Counted from the first letter of the stretch, positions 26,388 to 36,428 are shown. The stretch: 64,000 bases of DNA from Brevundimonas subvibrioides (GCF_002280785.1 NZ_NCEQ01000010.1:62001-126000); one strand, 5' to 3'. Notes: a model not told the origin generated them from the sequence alone. Made by a program: numbers and translations.

Positions 26388-28067
26388 GGCTCCGGTCCGG
26401 GCCAGCTTGCGGGCCTCGAACCCCAGCCGGACCCATTCGATCAGGACGAAGACGATGGCGATCACCCCCATCCAGGCGGCGATGACGAACATCGGCGCAT
26501 AGCCCTGGGCATCGATGAGCTCGCCGAGCGCGCCTCGCCCGAGCGTGCCGATGAGCAGGGCCAGAGAGATGAAGACGGCGAACTGGACCGCGCCGAAGGT
26601 CTTGTTCGACAGGGCCGACAGATAGGCCACGAAGGCTGCCCCCGCGAAGCCGCCGGCGATGTTCTCGCCCGCGATGGCCAGCATCAGACGTGACAGGGGC
26701 TCGCCCACGCCAATCGATCCGAACACGGAATAAAGACCGGTCGCCGACATGAAGGGCCCGATGCCGGGGGCGCCGAGCGCCAGGTCCATCATCAGGAGGT
26801 TGGTGGCCGCCGACAGGATGGCGCCCAGCAGCAGGCTCCACATCCGGCCGATGACCAGCAATGCCCAGCCGCCGAGCCCGATGCCGACGATGGTCATGAT
26901 GACTCCGAAGGTCTTGGACGCCAGGGCGACCTCGGCGGCCGTGTGACCCAGCGCCCCGCCCGTGTCTCCCATGTAGAAGGGGAAGGCGAATGGACCCCAG
27001 ACGCCGTCGGTGATGCGGTAGGTCAGGATCAGTCCCAGTACGATCACCGCGCCCCAGCCCAGACGGCCCATCAGCTCGACCAGCGGGGCCAGGATGGCGT
27101 CGTAGAGAGTGTCGGCCAGCTTCGGCGCCGCCGAGGCCTCGGCGGCGGTCGCGGCGCGGCCCTTCCACACGATCAGGCCGGCGAGGGCGGCCGGCAGAAC
27201 GACAGTGGCCCCCACGATCCAGGGGCCCCAGGAGCCGGTGAAGGTCCCGGCGCTCGGCGCCGGCGAGGTCGTCAGGGCGATGACCATGAAACGGACCAGC
27301 ATGAAGGCGGCCCAGCCCCAGGCTGCCAGGGTGGCGACCAGCACGATCAGCCGCAGACGCGGCGACCCGCGTCGCTCGCGCGCCACCGCCGTCCGGGACG
27401 ACGGGACGGGCTCGGGCGCGATCAATGTGCCGACGATGCCCAGCCCCATCAGTACGGCGGCGGTGATGAAGACGCCGGGCCAGCCGATGACCACGGACAT
27501 CAGCAAAGACCCTGCGCCGCCGACGAGGGCGGCCGTGCGATAGCCCAGTTGATAGACGGTCGAGAGCAGGTCGATCGGCGTCTTCTCGTCTGCCACCTCG
27601 ATCCGCCAGGCGTCGATGACGATATCCTGTGTGGCGAATGCGAAGGCGCCGAGCGCGGCGCCCAGGGCCAGCGGGCCGAGCACGCCCGCGCTCGGATGCG
27701 ACAGGGCGACCAGACCCAGGGCGATGGCGATGATCACCTGAAGCACCAGCAGCCAGCTACGCCGGCGGCCGAGCCGCTTGCCGAGGCCGGGCGGCGTCCA
27801 GCTGACGGCCGGGGACCACAGGAAGCGGAAGGCGCCGAACAGGCCGATCCAGGAGAGGATGCCGATGGTGGCGACCGGGATTTTCTCCTCGGTCAGCCAG
27901 GCGTTCAGCGTGCCGATCAGCATGGCGAACGGCAGGCCGGCGGAGAAGCCCAGCAGCAGCATGGCCAGGGTGCGCCGTTCGCGGAAGGCGACCTTCAGAA
28001 CGGCCAGCCCCTTGGGCTTCAGGTCGATCTCTGTCGGCGCAGTGGGGGGCGCGGCGGGAGCGGTCAT
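26376..28067 (-). CDS. Major facilitator permease, AmpG-like
   Basis: A 563-residue inner-membrane transporter with at least twelve hydrophobic segments and a long central insert. AmpG marks are 'LLLGFSAGLPFAMLIGTLNAWL', 'FRFLWSPAVSWTPPG' and 'ATQDIVIDAWRIEV'. AmpG carries anhydro-muropeptides from the periplasm to the cytosol during peptidoglycan recycling and sets beta-lactamase induction. The insert of about 100 residues near 225-330, including 'SSRTAVARERRGSPRLRL', is longer than in E. coli AmpG but is common in Caulobacterales proteins. Substrate not certain from sequence. Confidence 0.87.
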   Translation of the reverse strand: MTAPAAPPTAPTEIDLKPKGLAVLKVAFRERRTLAMLLLGFSAGLPFAMLIGTLNAWLTEEKIPVATIGILSWIGLFGAFRFLWSPAVSWTPPGLGKRLGRRRSWLLVLQVIIAIALGLVALSHPSAGVLGPLALGAALGAFAFATQDIVIDAWRIEVADEKTPIDLLSTVYQLGYRTAALVGGAGSLLMSVVIGWPGVFITAAVLMGLGIVGTLIAPEPVPSSRTAVARERRGSPRLRLIVLVATLAAWGWAAFMLVRFMVIALTTSPAPSAGTFTGSWGPWIVGATVVLPAALAGLIVWKGRAATAAEASAAPKLADTLYDAILAPLVELMGRLGWGAVIVLGLILTYRITDGVWGPFAFPFYMGDTGGALGHTAAEVALASKTFGVIMTIVGIGLGGWALLVIGRMWSLLLGAILSAATNLLMMDLALGAPGIGPFMSATGLYSVFGSIGVGEPLSRLMLAIAGENIAGGFAGAAFVAYLSALSNKTFGAVQFAVFISLALLIGTLGRGALGELIDAQGYAPMFVIAAWMGVIAIVFVLIEWVRLGFEARKLARTGAPTV

Positions 28068-28117
28068 GGAACGGAGCCTCTGTCTCGAAGGGTCTCCGAT
28101 CTGATCGCCGGTTCGCC

Positions 28118-29674
28118 CTATGCGGCGGAGACCTTGGCGCGGATGTCGCCGCTCGTCCAGCGGGCCAGGACGGCGCGCAGGGCCTCCATCTCCAGTGGCT
28201 TGACGAGGTGGTCGTTCATGCCCGCCGCAAGGCAGGCCTGACGGTCTTCGGCGAAGGCATTTGCGGTCAGGGCGACGATGGGGGTGCGGTCGCCGCCGGC
28301 TCGGATGGCCCGGGTCGCGGCCGGGCCGTCCATGCCGGGCATGCGCATGTCCATGAAGACGAGGTCGTAGCGGGCCCGCTTCATGGCGGCGAGGGCCTCG
28401 TCCCCCGTTGCGGCGGTTTCAACCACGCAACCCTCGCGGCGCAGAAGGGTGCGGGCGAGGAGGGCGCCGACCGGATTGTCCTCGACCAGCAGGATGCGGG
28501 TGCCGGCGAAACGGACGGGAACAACCCGGTCGTCCTCGGGCGGGAGGCCGCGCGGGACGCCGACGGCTTCTCCAGCCGTCGCGGCGGCCAGCACCCGTTC
28601 GACCAGCGAAGCGCGGCGCAGGGGTTTGATCAGATAGCCATGGAAGCCGACCGACCGGTAGCGGGCGATCAACTCGCGTTCCGACGGCTTCAGCAGAATC
28701 ACGCCGCGTCCGCCCTCGGGCAAGGCTGCCAGAGACAGGCCCGAAACGGCAGCCTCGGCGTGGTCGACGAGGGTGACGGGCGCCAGATCGCCGGCGGGCC
28801 AGACCGAGCCGCCCGACGCGGTGATCTGGGCCTCTGCGGCGGCGCGGACGAAGGCGTCGGGGGTGCGGACGGCGACCGCCCGATCGGTCAGGGGCCGGGC
28901 GCGGGGCGTGGCGCCCGGAGCGACGGCGAAGACGGCCTCGAATACGAAGCGGGAGCCGTGAGCGGTCTTTCCGCCCGGCGCATCCTGGACCCGCACCGCC
29001 CCGCCCATGGCCGTGGCCAGTTTCTGCACCACCGCGAGACCCAGACCGGCCCCGCCGTGACGGGTGGCGTCGGAGGCATCGACGTGGCCGAACTCCTCGA
29101 AGATGCGGGCGCGGGCCTCGACCGGCACGCCGGGGCCGGTGTCGTCGATGATGAAGGCCAGCCGCGGCCGATGATCGGAACCCCCGGCGCGTTCAACCGA
29201 GATATGGACGCCGCCGGCGTCGGTGAACTTCACCGCATTGCCCGCGAGATTGAACAGGACCTGACGCAGACGGCCCTGGTCGGCGAGGACGTCGGGGGCG
29301 TCGGGCGAGACCGACCAGACAATCTCAAGCCCCTTGTCGTGGGCGCGGGGGCTGAGCAGTTCGGCGACGCTGCGCACCAGACCCTCCAGCTCTACGGGTG
29401 CGGAATCGAATTCCAGTTTCCCGGCCTCGAGCCGGGCGTAGTCGAGCAGGTCGTTGACGAGGCCGAGCAGGTGTTCGGCGGATTCGCGCGCGGCCTCGGC
29501 ATAGGCGCGCTGGGCTCCGTCCAGCCGGGTGCGGGTCAGGAGGCCGATCATGCCGATGACGCCGTTCAGGGGCGTGCGCATCTCGTGGCTCATGAGCCGG
29601 AGGAAGGGATCGGCGCCGCCCGCGCGGATCGCCTGCCCGGTTTCGCCCGCCTGCTCCGTTTTCCGTCGCGTCAT
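28118..29674 (-). CDS. Hybrid sensor histidine kinase / response regulator without sensory domain
   Basis: A 518-residue cytoplasmic phosphorelay protein. The dimerisation H-box 'LRLMSHEMRTPLNGVIGMIG' puts the phospho-accepting His at residue 30, right at the N-terminus, so there is no room for a sensor or membrane domain. The ATPase has 'LFNLAGNAVKFTDAGGVHI', 'DDTGPGVPVEARARIFEEF' and 'GGAGLGLAVVQKLA'. A region at about 265-385 ('AVAVRTPDAFVRAAAEAQI' to 'GYLIKPLRRASL') looks like a receiver that lost its phospho-Asp. The C-terminal receiver is intact: 'RILLVEDNPVGALLA', 'DLVFMDMRMPGMDG' (Asp about 442) and 'HLVKPL'. Partner and signal unknown. Confidence 0.92.
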   Translation of the reverse strand: MTRRKTEQAGETGQAIRAGGADPFLRLMSHEMRTPLNGVIGMIGLLTRTRLDGAQRAYAEAARESAEHLLGLVNDLLDYARLEAGKLEFDSAPVELEGLVRSVAELLSPRAHDKGLEIVWSVSPDAPDVLADQGRLRQVLFNLAGNAVKFTDAGGVHISVERAGGSDHRPRLAFIIDDTGPGVPVEARARIFEEFGHVDASDATRHGGAGLGLAVVQKLATAMGGAVRVQDAPGGKTAHGSRFVFEAVFAVAPGATPRARPLTDRAVAVRTPDAFVRAAAEAQITASGGSVWPAGDLAPVTLVDHAEAAVSGLSLAALPEGGRGVILLKPSERELIARYRSVGFHGYLIKPLRRASLVERVLAAATAGEAVGVPRGLPPEDDRVVPVRFAGTRILLVEDNPVGALLARTLLRREGCVVETAATGDEALAAMKRARYDLVFMDMRMPGMDGPAATRAIRAGGDRTPIVALTANAFAEDRQACLAAGMNDHLVKPLEMEALRAVLARWTSGDIRAKVSAA

Positions 29675-29742
29675 GCCGCTCTCCGTTTCGGGAGGATCAT
29701 GCAGGATCAGGCGTTAAGGCCGCTTCAATTGCCTGCTGGAGG

Positions 29743-31320
29743 CTACCAGGCCTGGAGACTGGCCCGGACGTCCTGCTGCCGTTCGAACTGGTCCTGGGCG
29801 TCGACGGTGGTGCGGCGATAGATCAGGGCCTCGGCGATGTGGCGGCGCAGGACCCCGGTCGACCCCTCCAGATCGGCGATGGTGCGGGCCAGACGGAGGG
29901 TCCGGGTCCAGCCGCGCGCCGTCAGTCCCCCGGCCTCCCCGGCCCGCATCAGCAGGGCGCGGCCCGCCTCATCCGGCGTGGCGAACCGTTCCAGCACATC
30001 GCCGGACGAACGGGCGTTCAACGCCTGAAGCGGATCCAGCCCCGCCTCCCGCACCCGCTCCTCCTGCATGGCCCGGGCGACGGCGACGCGGGCGGCGGCC
30101 TCGGCCGTGCCCTCGGCCGGGCTTGGCAGGGCCATGTCGGCGGCGGTGACGGGCGGGGTCTCCACCGTCAGGTCGATGCGGTCGAACATCGGGCCCGAGA
30201 TGCGGTTCTGGTAGTCGCGCTGGCAGCGCGGGGCCTTGCCGCACGCCCCCTTGCCCGCCCCGCCGAGACCGCAGCGGCAGGGGTTCATGGCCGCGACAAG
30301 CTGGAACCGCGCCGGATAGCGCACATGGGCGTTGGCCCGCGCCACCACGATCTCGCCCGTTTCCAGCGGCGCCCGCAGACTGTCGAGCGCCTGGGCCGAA
30401 TATTCGGGCAGCTCATCCAGGAACAGGACGCCGTTGTGCGCCAGGGACGCCTCGCCCGGCTTGGCGCGCAACCCCCCGCCGGTCAGGGCGGCCATGGAGG
30501 CGGAATGGTGGGGCGAACGGAACGGGCGGTCGCGCGTCAGGGCGCCCCGCTCGATCAGTCCGGCGACCGACCAGACCATGGAGGTCTCCAGCAGTTCCTG
30601 CGGCGTCAGCGGCGGCAGCAGGCCGGGCAAACGCTGGGCCATCATCGACTTGCCCGAGCCCGGCGGGCCCACGAACAGGATGTTGTGCCCCCCGGCAGCA
30701 GCCACCTCGAGCGCCCGCTTGGCGCTCTCCTGTCCCTTGACGTCACGCAGGTCGGCGGCGCTCGCGCCGATCTTCACCGGCCCCGGCTCCGGCGCGCGCA
30801 ACACGGTCGTACCCTTGAAGTGATTGATCAGGCCGATCAGCGACCGCGGCGCGAGGATACGCACGTCCCCCGCCCAGGCCGCCTCCGGCCCATTCGCCTC
30901 CGGACAGATCAGGCCGAGCCCCATGGAGGCGACCGCGACGGCGGCGGGCAGGGTTCCGCCGACCGGCTGGATGCGGCCGTCCAGCCCCAGTTCGCCCAGA
31001 GCCGCCCAGCCCTCCAGAGCGTCCGCCTGGATCACCCCCAGGGCGGCCAGCAGGGCCAGGGCTATGGGCAGGTCGAAATGGCTGCCCTCCTTGGGCAGGT
31101 CTGCGGGGGCCAGGTTGGCGATGATCCGCTTGGCCGGAAGCGCCAGGCCGATGCCGGCGAAGGCGCCGCGCACCCGCTCCCGGCTCTCGGCCACAGCCTT
31201 GTCCGGCAGACCGACGATCGAGAAGATGGTCGGGCCGTCGTTGCCGACCAGCTGCACCTCGACGGCGACGCGACGCGCCTCGACCCCCTCGAACGCCACC
31301 GTCGCGATACTGGCCAGCAT
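29743..31320 (-). CDS. comM: YifB/ComM-family Mg-chelatase-like AAA+ ATPase
   Basis: A 525-residue AAA+ protein. The N-terminal ChlI-like domain begins 'VAFEGVEARRVAVEVQLV'. The Walker A is 'FVGPPGSGKSMMAQRLPGLL' (about residue 220), Walker B lies in 'LFLDELPEYSAQALDSLR', and a cysteine cluster 'CRCGLGGAGKGACGKAPRC' follows. ComM-type helicases drive branch migration during homologous recombination and natural transformation. The C-terminal Mg-chelatase domain ends 'IAEALIYR'. It is downstream of gshB in the leftward block. Confidence 0.93.
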   Translation of the reverse strand: MLASIATVAFEGVEARRVAVEVQLVGNDGPTIFSIVGLPDKAVAESRERVRGAFAGIGLALPAKRIIANLAPADLPKEGSHFDLPIALALLAALGVIQADALEGWAALGELGLDGRIQPVGGTLPAAVAVASMGLGLICPEANGPEAAWAGDVRILAPRSLIGLINHFKGTTVLRAPEPGPVKIGASAADLRDVKGQESAKRALEVAAAGGHNILFVGPPGSGKSMMAQRLPGLLPPLTPQELLETSMVWSVAGLIERGALTRDRPFRSPHHSASMAALTGGGLRAKPGEASLAHNGVLFLDELPEYSAQALDSLRAPLETGEIVVARANAHVRYPARFQLVAAMNPCRCGLGGAGKGACGKAPRCQRDYQNRISGPMFDRIDLTVETPPVTAADMALPSPAEGTAEAAARVAVARAMQEERVREAGLDPLQALNARSSGDVLERFATPDEAGRALLMRAGEAGGLTARGWTRTLRLARTIADLEGSTGVLRRHIAEALIYRRTTVDAQDQFERQQDVRASLQAW

Positions 31321-31408
31321 GATGCTCTCCTTGCCGCGCTACCGCGCGTCGCGCGACTTGAGCGCGAGGAGAACGAACCATGAACCTGTTCAGATTGCAA
31401 GAGCGCCG

Positions 31409-32359
31409 TTATGCGCTCGGAACGTGTTTCGCCTCGATCACGTCCCACAGGATGGCCGCCGCGTCGATGCCTGTGAATTCCTTCAGCTGCACCGCGCCCG
31501 TCGGCGAGGTGACGTTGATCTCGGTCAGGTAGTCGCCGATCACGTCGATGCCGACGAACAGCAGGCCGCGCGCCTTCAACTCCGGCCCGATGATGGCGCA
31601 GATCTCCAGGTCGCGGGCCGTCAGCTCGACCGGCGCCGCCGTGCCGCCGACGCGCAGGTTGGACCGCACCTGACCCTCGGCCGGGACGCGGTTGATGGCC
31701 CCGACCGGCTCGCCGTCGATCAGGATGATGCGCTTGTCGCCCTTGGAGACGGCGGGGATGAATTTCTGGATCACCAGAGGGTCGCGCGATCCGGCCATGT
31801 GGATTTCGATCAGGGCCTCCAGGTTCGGATCGTCGGCCTTGAGGCGAACGACGCCCGAGCCCGCCGCGCCGTGCAGGGGCTTCAGCACCACATCGCCGTG
31901 GCGTTCGTGGAAATCGACCAGTGCGACGGGATCAGACGAGATCAGGGTCGGCGGCTGGACGCCCTCGAACCGGGTGGCGAACAGCTTCTCCGGCGCCGAC
32001 CGGACCTCGGCCGGGTCATTGACCACGAGGGTGCGCGGATGGACCGTCTCCAGCAGATAGGTGGCCGTGACATAGGCCATGTCGAAAGGCGGATCCTGAC
32101 GCATCAGGATGACGTCGACGTCCTTGCCGAGGTCCAGCTTCACCTCGTCGCCGAGGGTGACATGGTCGCCATACACCTGACGGATCACCGCCGGGCGCGC
32201 GCGACAGAACAGGGCGCCGTCCTCCAGCGCCAGGGTGCGGAAGTCGTAGACCCAAAGCGGATGACCGCGCTGCTGCGCCTCCATGGCCAGGAAGAAGGTC
32301 GTGTCCGAGGCGATGTTGACCGCCTCGATGGGGTCCATCTGGATGGCGACTTTGAGCAT
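31409..32359 (-). CDS. gshB: Glutathione synthetase
   Basis: A 316-residue ATP-grasp ligase joining gamma-glutamylcysteine and glycine. It begins '[20 protein letters not shown]' at ATG 32359 (the open frame upstream is not coding). '[23 protein letters not shown]', '[17 protein letters not shown]' (ATP grip) and '[17 protein letters not shown]...RSNLRVGG' are classic GshB. The last residues '[21 protein letters not shown]' carry the metal ligands. gshA is not in the window. It belongs to the leftward block from rdgB to comM. Confidence 0.96.
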   Translation of the reverse strand: MLKVAIQMDPIEAVNIASDTTFFLAMEAQQRGHPLWVYDFRTLALEDGALFCRARPAVIRQVYGDHVTLGDEVKLDLGKDVDVILMRQDPPFDMAYVTATYLLETVHPRTLVVNDPAEVRSAPEKLFATRFEGVQPPTLISSDPVALVDFHERHGDVVLKPLHGAAGSGVVRLKADDPNLEALIEIHMAGSRDPLVIQKFIPAVSKGDKRIILIDGEPVGAINRVPAEGQVRSNLRVGGTAAPVELTARDLEICAIIGPELKARGLLFVGIDVIGDYLTEINVTSPTGAVQLKEFTGIDAAAILWDVIEAKHVPSA

Positions 32360-32483
32360 GGAGAAGGACTTCCTTGGTGCGCTACGCTCGGCCCCTCTTT
32401 GAAGGTTGGGGCGCCTCGCTGCTTGAGCGCGTTCGCGCATGGCTTTCAAGTAGTACGAAGCGCGACGGTTCCAAGCAGAAGCG

Positions 32484-33299
32484 TCAGTTTAGCCGCATCC
32501 GCAGCCGGTCGGCGGCCATCTGATGCATCTCGTCGTCCTGCCCCGCCACGGCGCGGGCGCGACGCAGGGCTTCGAGGGCGCCGGTCAGGGCGCCCTGTTT
32601 CTCGCGCGCCGCCGCGACATCCAGCCATGGCCGGTGATCCTCGGGATCCAGCAGGGCGCGGCGGACGGCCGACCGTTCGGCGCAGAGATAGTCCCCGGCC
32701 TTGATGGCCCGGCTGAACAGGACGTTCTGCAGCCGGATCAGGCACTCGCGGTCGCTGACAGGGGCCATCAGCACGTCCAGCCGGTCGGCGACGTGCGGCG
32801 TCAGGCCGGCGCGCAGGGCGCGGCGGGTCAGCTCCGACGGCATGACGACGCGGCCCTGGCTGAACGGGTCCAGCGCGACAGGACCAGAGGGAGTCTCGAC
32901 CCGCAGCAGGAAATGGTTGGGAAAGTCGACGCCCCGGGCCTTCACGCCCGCGCGGCGGGCGGCGTCGAGATAGAAGACGGCCAGCGCCGCCGACAGCCCC
33001 CGCCTCCGCTCCGCGACGTCGAGCACATCGGTATTGGCAGGATCGGCATAGCGCAGCAGGTCGCCGTTCAGCCGCAGGTCGGCGGCCATGGTCTCGGCCA
33101 GGGCGTCGTCGGGGCTCTCGCCGCCGATGCGCTCGGCCAGCCGCTCGGCGGCGGCGTCGGCGAGGACGCGGGCGGGCGCGGGATCGCGGAACGGGTAGTC
33201 ATGCAGGGCGCAGGCGATGGCCGCCTCAAGCAGCGGGAAGGCGTCGTCGTCGGCCCGACCGGCCTCTTCCAGTGCGACTTCCGCCTCTTCGCGCGTCAC
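32484..33299 (-). CDS. SirB1-like transglutaminase-fold / TPR protein
   Basis: A 271-residue protein of the SirB1 family. Residues about 80-150 contain '[44 protein letters not shown]', a transglutaminase-like core in which the usual Cys is not obvious, so it may be non-catalytic. The C-terminal 80 residues ('[30 protein letters not shown]') look like TPR helices. In other proteobacteria a relative sits beside prmC. Here it lies between yraN and gshB, in the same direction. Function unknown. Confidence 0.82.
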   Translation of the reverse strand: MTREEAEVALEEAGRADDDAFPLLEAAIACALHDYPFRDPAPARVLADAAAERLAERIGGESPDDALAETMAADLRLNGDLLRYADPANTDVLDVAERRRGLSAALAVFYLDAARRAGVKARGVDFPNHFLLRVETPSGPVALDPFSQGRVVMPSELTRRALRAGLTPHVADRLDVLMAPVSDRECLIRLQNVLFSRAIKAGDYLCAERSAVRRALLDPEDHRPWLDVAAAREKQGALTGALEALRRARAVAGQDDEMHQMAADRLRMRLN

Positions 33300-33340
33300 G
33301 GCCCGTCCCCCGACGACCTGTTTTCACCCCCCGGTGAAAA

Positions 33341-33745
33341 CTAGAGATTGCGACGATGGCGCGGAACTCGTCCCGGCGCCAGCGCTACGGTATCGATCCG
33401 CAACGCAAGACCGGCCAGGCTGGGCCTTTGGCGCAACAGTGCGGCGCCGGCGGCACGCAGTCGCTCAAGCTGTCGGGGATCCACGGCGTTCAGGGCGGCC
33501 TCGATCGTGGCGCGACGTTTAACCTCGACCACAACGGCTGTCTTCCCCTGCCGGGCGAGAATGTCGATCTCCACGCCCCTGGTCTTCAGACGGAAGCCCA
33601 GCACCTGATAGCCCTTCAGCATCAGGAAGGCGGCGGCCAGCCATTCGGCGCCGTGACCCTCGCGAAACGCCTGCCCGCCCAACGCCTGACGCCATGCCGC
33701 CTTCGGCCTGGGGGGAAGCGCGGCGCGGACCCTCGACGGCCTCAT
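33341..33745 (-). CDS. yraN: YraN-family (UPF0102) endonuclease-fold protein
   Basis: A 134-residue protein of the UPF0102 group. It carries the restriction-endonuclease-like core: 'GHGAEWLAAAFLMLKGYQVL' (Glu), 'RLKTRGVEIDILARQG' (Asp) and 'VVVEVKRR' (E-x-K), then 'AVDPRQLERLRAAGAAL'. A nucleic-acid role such as Holliday-junction processing is suggested by the fold only. Its start overlaps the rsmI stop by 4 nt, the usual neighbour order. Confidence 0.93.
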   Translation of the reverse strand: MRPSRVRAALPPRPKAAWRQALGGQAFREGHGAEWLAAAFLMLKGYQVLGFRLKTRGVEIDILARQGKTAVVVEVKRRATIEAALNAVDPRQLERLRAAGAALLRQRPSLAGLALRIDTVALAPGRVPRHRRNL

Positions 33746-34617
33746 CCCTTGCCCTGAAGCTCCAGCGCCCGGCGGTAGAGGGCCTTTCTCGGGAGGTCGA
33801 GGGCGCGGGACACCTCGGACGCCGCCTCTCCGGGAGCCAGGCGCGCGAGGGCTTCGGTCAGGGCCGCGTCCGCATCGGCGGCGCTGGCGGTCTCGACCTC
33901 ACCGGGGCCGATGACGATGACGATCTCGCCCCTGGGGCCGTCGCATCGCGGGTCGACGGCGAGCTCGGCCAGCGTGCCCCGCACCGCCTCCTCATAGAGT
34001 TTGGTCAGTTCGCGGGTGACTGCGGCGGGGCGGGGGCCCAGCACCTCGGCCATGTCGGCGAGGCTGGCGGCCAGACGCGGGCCGCTCTCGAAGAAGACCA
34101 GGGTCTGGCGCGCCGCCTTGACCTCGGCGAGCGCCGTCTTCCGCGCGGCGGACTTGGGCGGCAGGAAGCCGGCGAACAGGAAGCGGTCGGACGGCTGGCC
34201 GGCGATGCACAGGGCGGCCAGCAGGCTGGAGGCGCCGGGGATCGGATGCACCGGCAGGCCGGCGGCGATGAAGGCCCGGGCGACGACGAAGCCGGGGTCC
34301 GAGATCACCGGCGTGCCCGCGTCGGAGACCAGGGCCACGACCTGACCCTCGCGCACCCGCTCGATGGCCAGTTCGGCGGCATGGGCCGAGGCGTGGTCGT
34401 CGCAGCGTTCCAGCTTCGCCTTCAGCCCGTAGGCGCCGAGCAATTTACCGGTGACGCGGGTATCCTCGGCCAGGACCAGATCGGCGGCGGCGAGGACGTC
34501 GAGCGCCCTCAGCGTCATGTCCCTGAGGTTCCCGATCGGGGTGGCGACCAGATAGAGCCCGGGCGACACGGGCCGGGGCGGCGGCGCGGTCGGGGGAAAG
34601 GGGTTGGGTTCGCTCAT
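33742..34617 (-). CDS. rsmI: 16S rRNA (cytidine-1402-2'-O)-methyltransferase RsmI
   Basis: A 291-residue SAM-dependent methyltransferase that modifies C1402 in the ribosomal P site. It shows the tetrapyrrole-methylase fold: 'GLYLVATPIGNLRDMTLRAL' near the start, 'LVLAEDTRVTGKLL', 'VALVSDAGTPVISDPG' and 'FLFAGFLPPKSAARK'. ATG 34617 (MSEPNPF) is favoured over one 18 nt upstream. It is coupled to yraN and lies 37 nt after hemW. Confidence 0.95.
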   Translation of the reverse strand: MSEPNPFPPTAPPPRPVSPGLYLVATPIGNLRDMTLRALDVLAAADLVLAEDTRVTGKLLGAYGLKAKLERCDDHASAHAAELAIERVREGQVVALVSDAGTPVISDPGFVVARAFIAAGLPVHPIPGASSLLAALCIAGQPSDRFLFAGFLPPKSAARKTALAEVKAARQTLVFFESGPRLAASLADMAEVLGPRPAAVTRELTKLYEEAVRGTLAELAVDPRCDGPRGEIVIVIGPGEVETASAADADAALTEALARLAPGEAASEVSRALDLPRKALYRRALELQGKG

Positions 34618-34654
34618 CGCCCGACCGTGCCACAATCCGCCGCCCGAGCGAAGG

Positions 34655-35833
34655 TCAGGTGAGCAGGGCCTTCAGCACGGCGTCGAGGACGGGGCGACCC
34701 TGAGCAGTCGCTGCGATGCGGTCGTCGGCGAACGTGAGGAAGCCGTCGGCGATCAGGTCCGCGACCGGATCGGTCGCAGGCGACATGCCCAGCGCCGCCA
34801 GATCGGCCAGGGCGACCCCCTCGACGGTGCGCAGCCCCAGCAACAGACGCTCCTCGGCCGCGGCGCGGGGGTCCAGCATCTCCTGGTCGGACCAGGGCGT
34901 TCCGGCAGCGACGCCCTCGACATAGGCGGCGATGCGGCGGTGGCCGACCGTGGCGGTGCGGATGCCCTGCAGCGTCAGCCGCCCGTGGGCGCCGGGGCCG
35001 ACGCCGATATAGTCGCCGCCGCGCCAGACATGCAGGTTATGGGCGGAGCGGGCCGCGGCATCCCGGGCGTGGTTGGACACCTCATAGGCTTCGAACCCGG
35101 CGACCCCGAGGACGGTCTGGGTGGCTTCGTAGAGGTCGGCGGCCGTGTCCTCGTCGGGCGGCACGAGCGAGCCCCGCTCGGTCGCGCGGGCGAAGGCGGT
35201 GCCCTCGGCGATGGTCAGTTGGTAGGGAGAGACGTGCTCGAACCCCATGGCCAGCGCCTCGGTCATGGCGGCGTTCCAGGCGGCGACCGTCTGGCCGGGC
35301 AGGGCGTAGATCAGATCGATCGACAGCCGGTCGAAGACGCCGGCGGCGACGGCGATGGCCCGGCGCGCCTCGTCGGCGGAGTGGTTGCGACCGAGGAATT
35401 TCAGGGCCGCGTCTTCCAGCGACTGTACCCCCAGCGACAGGCGATTGACCCCCGCCTGTCTCAGCGCGGCGAAATGGGCGGCCTCGGCGTCGGTGGGATT
35501 GGCCTCGAGCGTGATCTCCACGCCGCTGCCGGGGAACAGCGTCCGCGCCCGCTGGATGACCCGCGCCACGTCCTCCGCCCGCATCAGGGACGGGGTGCCG
35601 CCGCCGAAGAAGATTGAGGCCAGCGGGCGCGGTCCCAACATGGCCGCCTGGGCCTCCAGATCGCACAGGATGGCCTCGACCAGCACAGCCTGTTCCTCGC
35701 GCCAGCCCCGGTCACGTACGACGTTGAAATCGCAATAGGGGCAGATGCGGGCGCAGTAGGGCCAGTGGACGTAGACGGCGATGGCCCCATTCCCCGCTTT
35801 CGGCGCAGCGGCGCCGGGGCGGGGCTCAGTCAA
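34655..35833 (-). CDS. hemW: Radical SAM protein HemW
   Basis: A 392-residue radical SAM enzyme. The iron-sulphur triad is in 'VHWPYCARICPYCDFNVV' (C-x3-C-x2-C), followed by 'SIFFGGGTPSLM' and 'EITLEANPTDAE'. The HemW group, unlike HemN, lacks the N-terminal tyrosine/cysteine extension; HemW proteins bind heme and act as heme chaperones rather than oxidising coproporphyrinogen. The start overlaps the stop of rdgB by 8 nt. Confidence 0.92.
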   Translation of the reverse strand: MTEPRPGAAAPKAGNGAIAVYVHWPYCARICPYCDFNVVRDRGWREEQAVLVEAILCDLEAQAAMLGPRPLASIFFGGGTPSLMRAEDVARVIQRARTLFPGSGVEITLEANPTDAEAAHFAALRQAGVNRLSLGVQSLEDAALKFLGRNHSADEARRAIAVAAGVFDRLSIDLIYALPGQTVAAWNAAMTEALAMGFEHVSPYQLTIAEGTAFARATERGSLVPPDEDTAADLYEATQTVLGVAGFEAYEVSNHARDAAARSAHNLHVWRGGDYIGVGPGAHGRLTLQGIRTATVGHRRIAAYVEGVAAGTPWSDQEMLDPRAAAEERLLLGLRTVEGVALADLAALGMSPATDPVADLIADGFLTFADDRIAATAQGRPVLDAVLKALLT

Positions 35834-36428
35834 TCAGGGCCGCCTTCAGCATGGCGAAGGCCCGCGTGCGGTGGCTCATGCTCTCCTTCTCCACCGGGTC
35901 CATCTCGCCGAAGGTCTGGTCGAAGCCCCCGGGGATGAAGATCGGGTCGTAGCCGAAGCCGTGCTCGCCGCGTGGCGGGAAGGTGACGATGCCGTCGACC
36001 CGCCCCTCGACCACCACACAGGGGCCGTCGGGCCAGGCCACCGCGAGGGCCGAGGTGAACCAGGCCGACGGGTCGATCGCCCCCATCTCCTCCAGCCGCG
36101 TCTCGATCTTTCGCATCGCGGCGGCGAAGTCCCGCTCCGGCCCGCCCCAGCGCGCCGAAAAGATGCCGGGGGCGCCGTCCAGGGCCGTGACCGACAGGCC
36201 GGAATCGTCGGCCAGGCTGACTTCGCCCGAAAACTGGGCGGCGTGACGCGCTTTCAGCATGGCGTTGCCGACAAAAGTAGTCTCGGTTTCCGCTGGTTCG
36301 GGCAGATTCAACTCCCCGGCGGTGACCACCGTGTAATGTCCGTCCAGAAGCGCGTCGATTTCCCGCGCCTTTCCGGCGTTGTGAGTGGCGGCTACGAGCC
36401 GCATCCCCCTGATAAGCTTAAGCTTCAT
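35826..36428 (-). CDS. rdgB: XTP/dITP diphosphatase (RdgB/HAM1)
   Basis: A 200-residue house-cleaning enzyme that hydrolyses dITP, XTP and related non-canonical purine triphosphates. 'RLVAATHNAGKAREIDALL' is the substrate/Mg loop at the N-terminus. 'SLADDSGLSVTALDGAPGIFSARWGG', and 'FGYDPIFIPGG...FGEM' with 'SHRTRAFAML', complete the fold. ATG 36428 gives MKLKLIRG before the first strand; ATG 36404 is an alternative. It heads the long leftward block that runs to comM. An operator-like palindrome lies 36-57 nt upstream. Confidence 0.95.
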   Translation of the reverse strand: MKLKLIRGMRLVAATHNAGKAREIDALLDGHYTVVTAGELNLPEPAETETTFVGNAMLKARHAAQFSGEVSLADDSGLSVTALDGAPGIFSARWGGPERDFAAAMRKIETRLEEMGAIDPSAWFTSALAVAWPDGPCVVVEGRVDGIVTFPPRGEHGFGYDPIFIPGGFDQTFGEMDPVEKESMSHRTRAFAMLKAALID

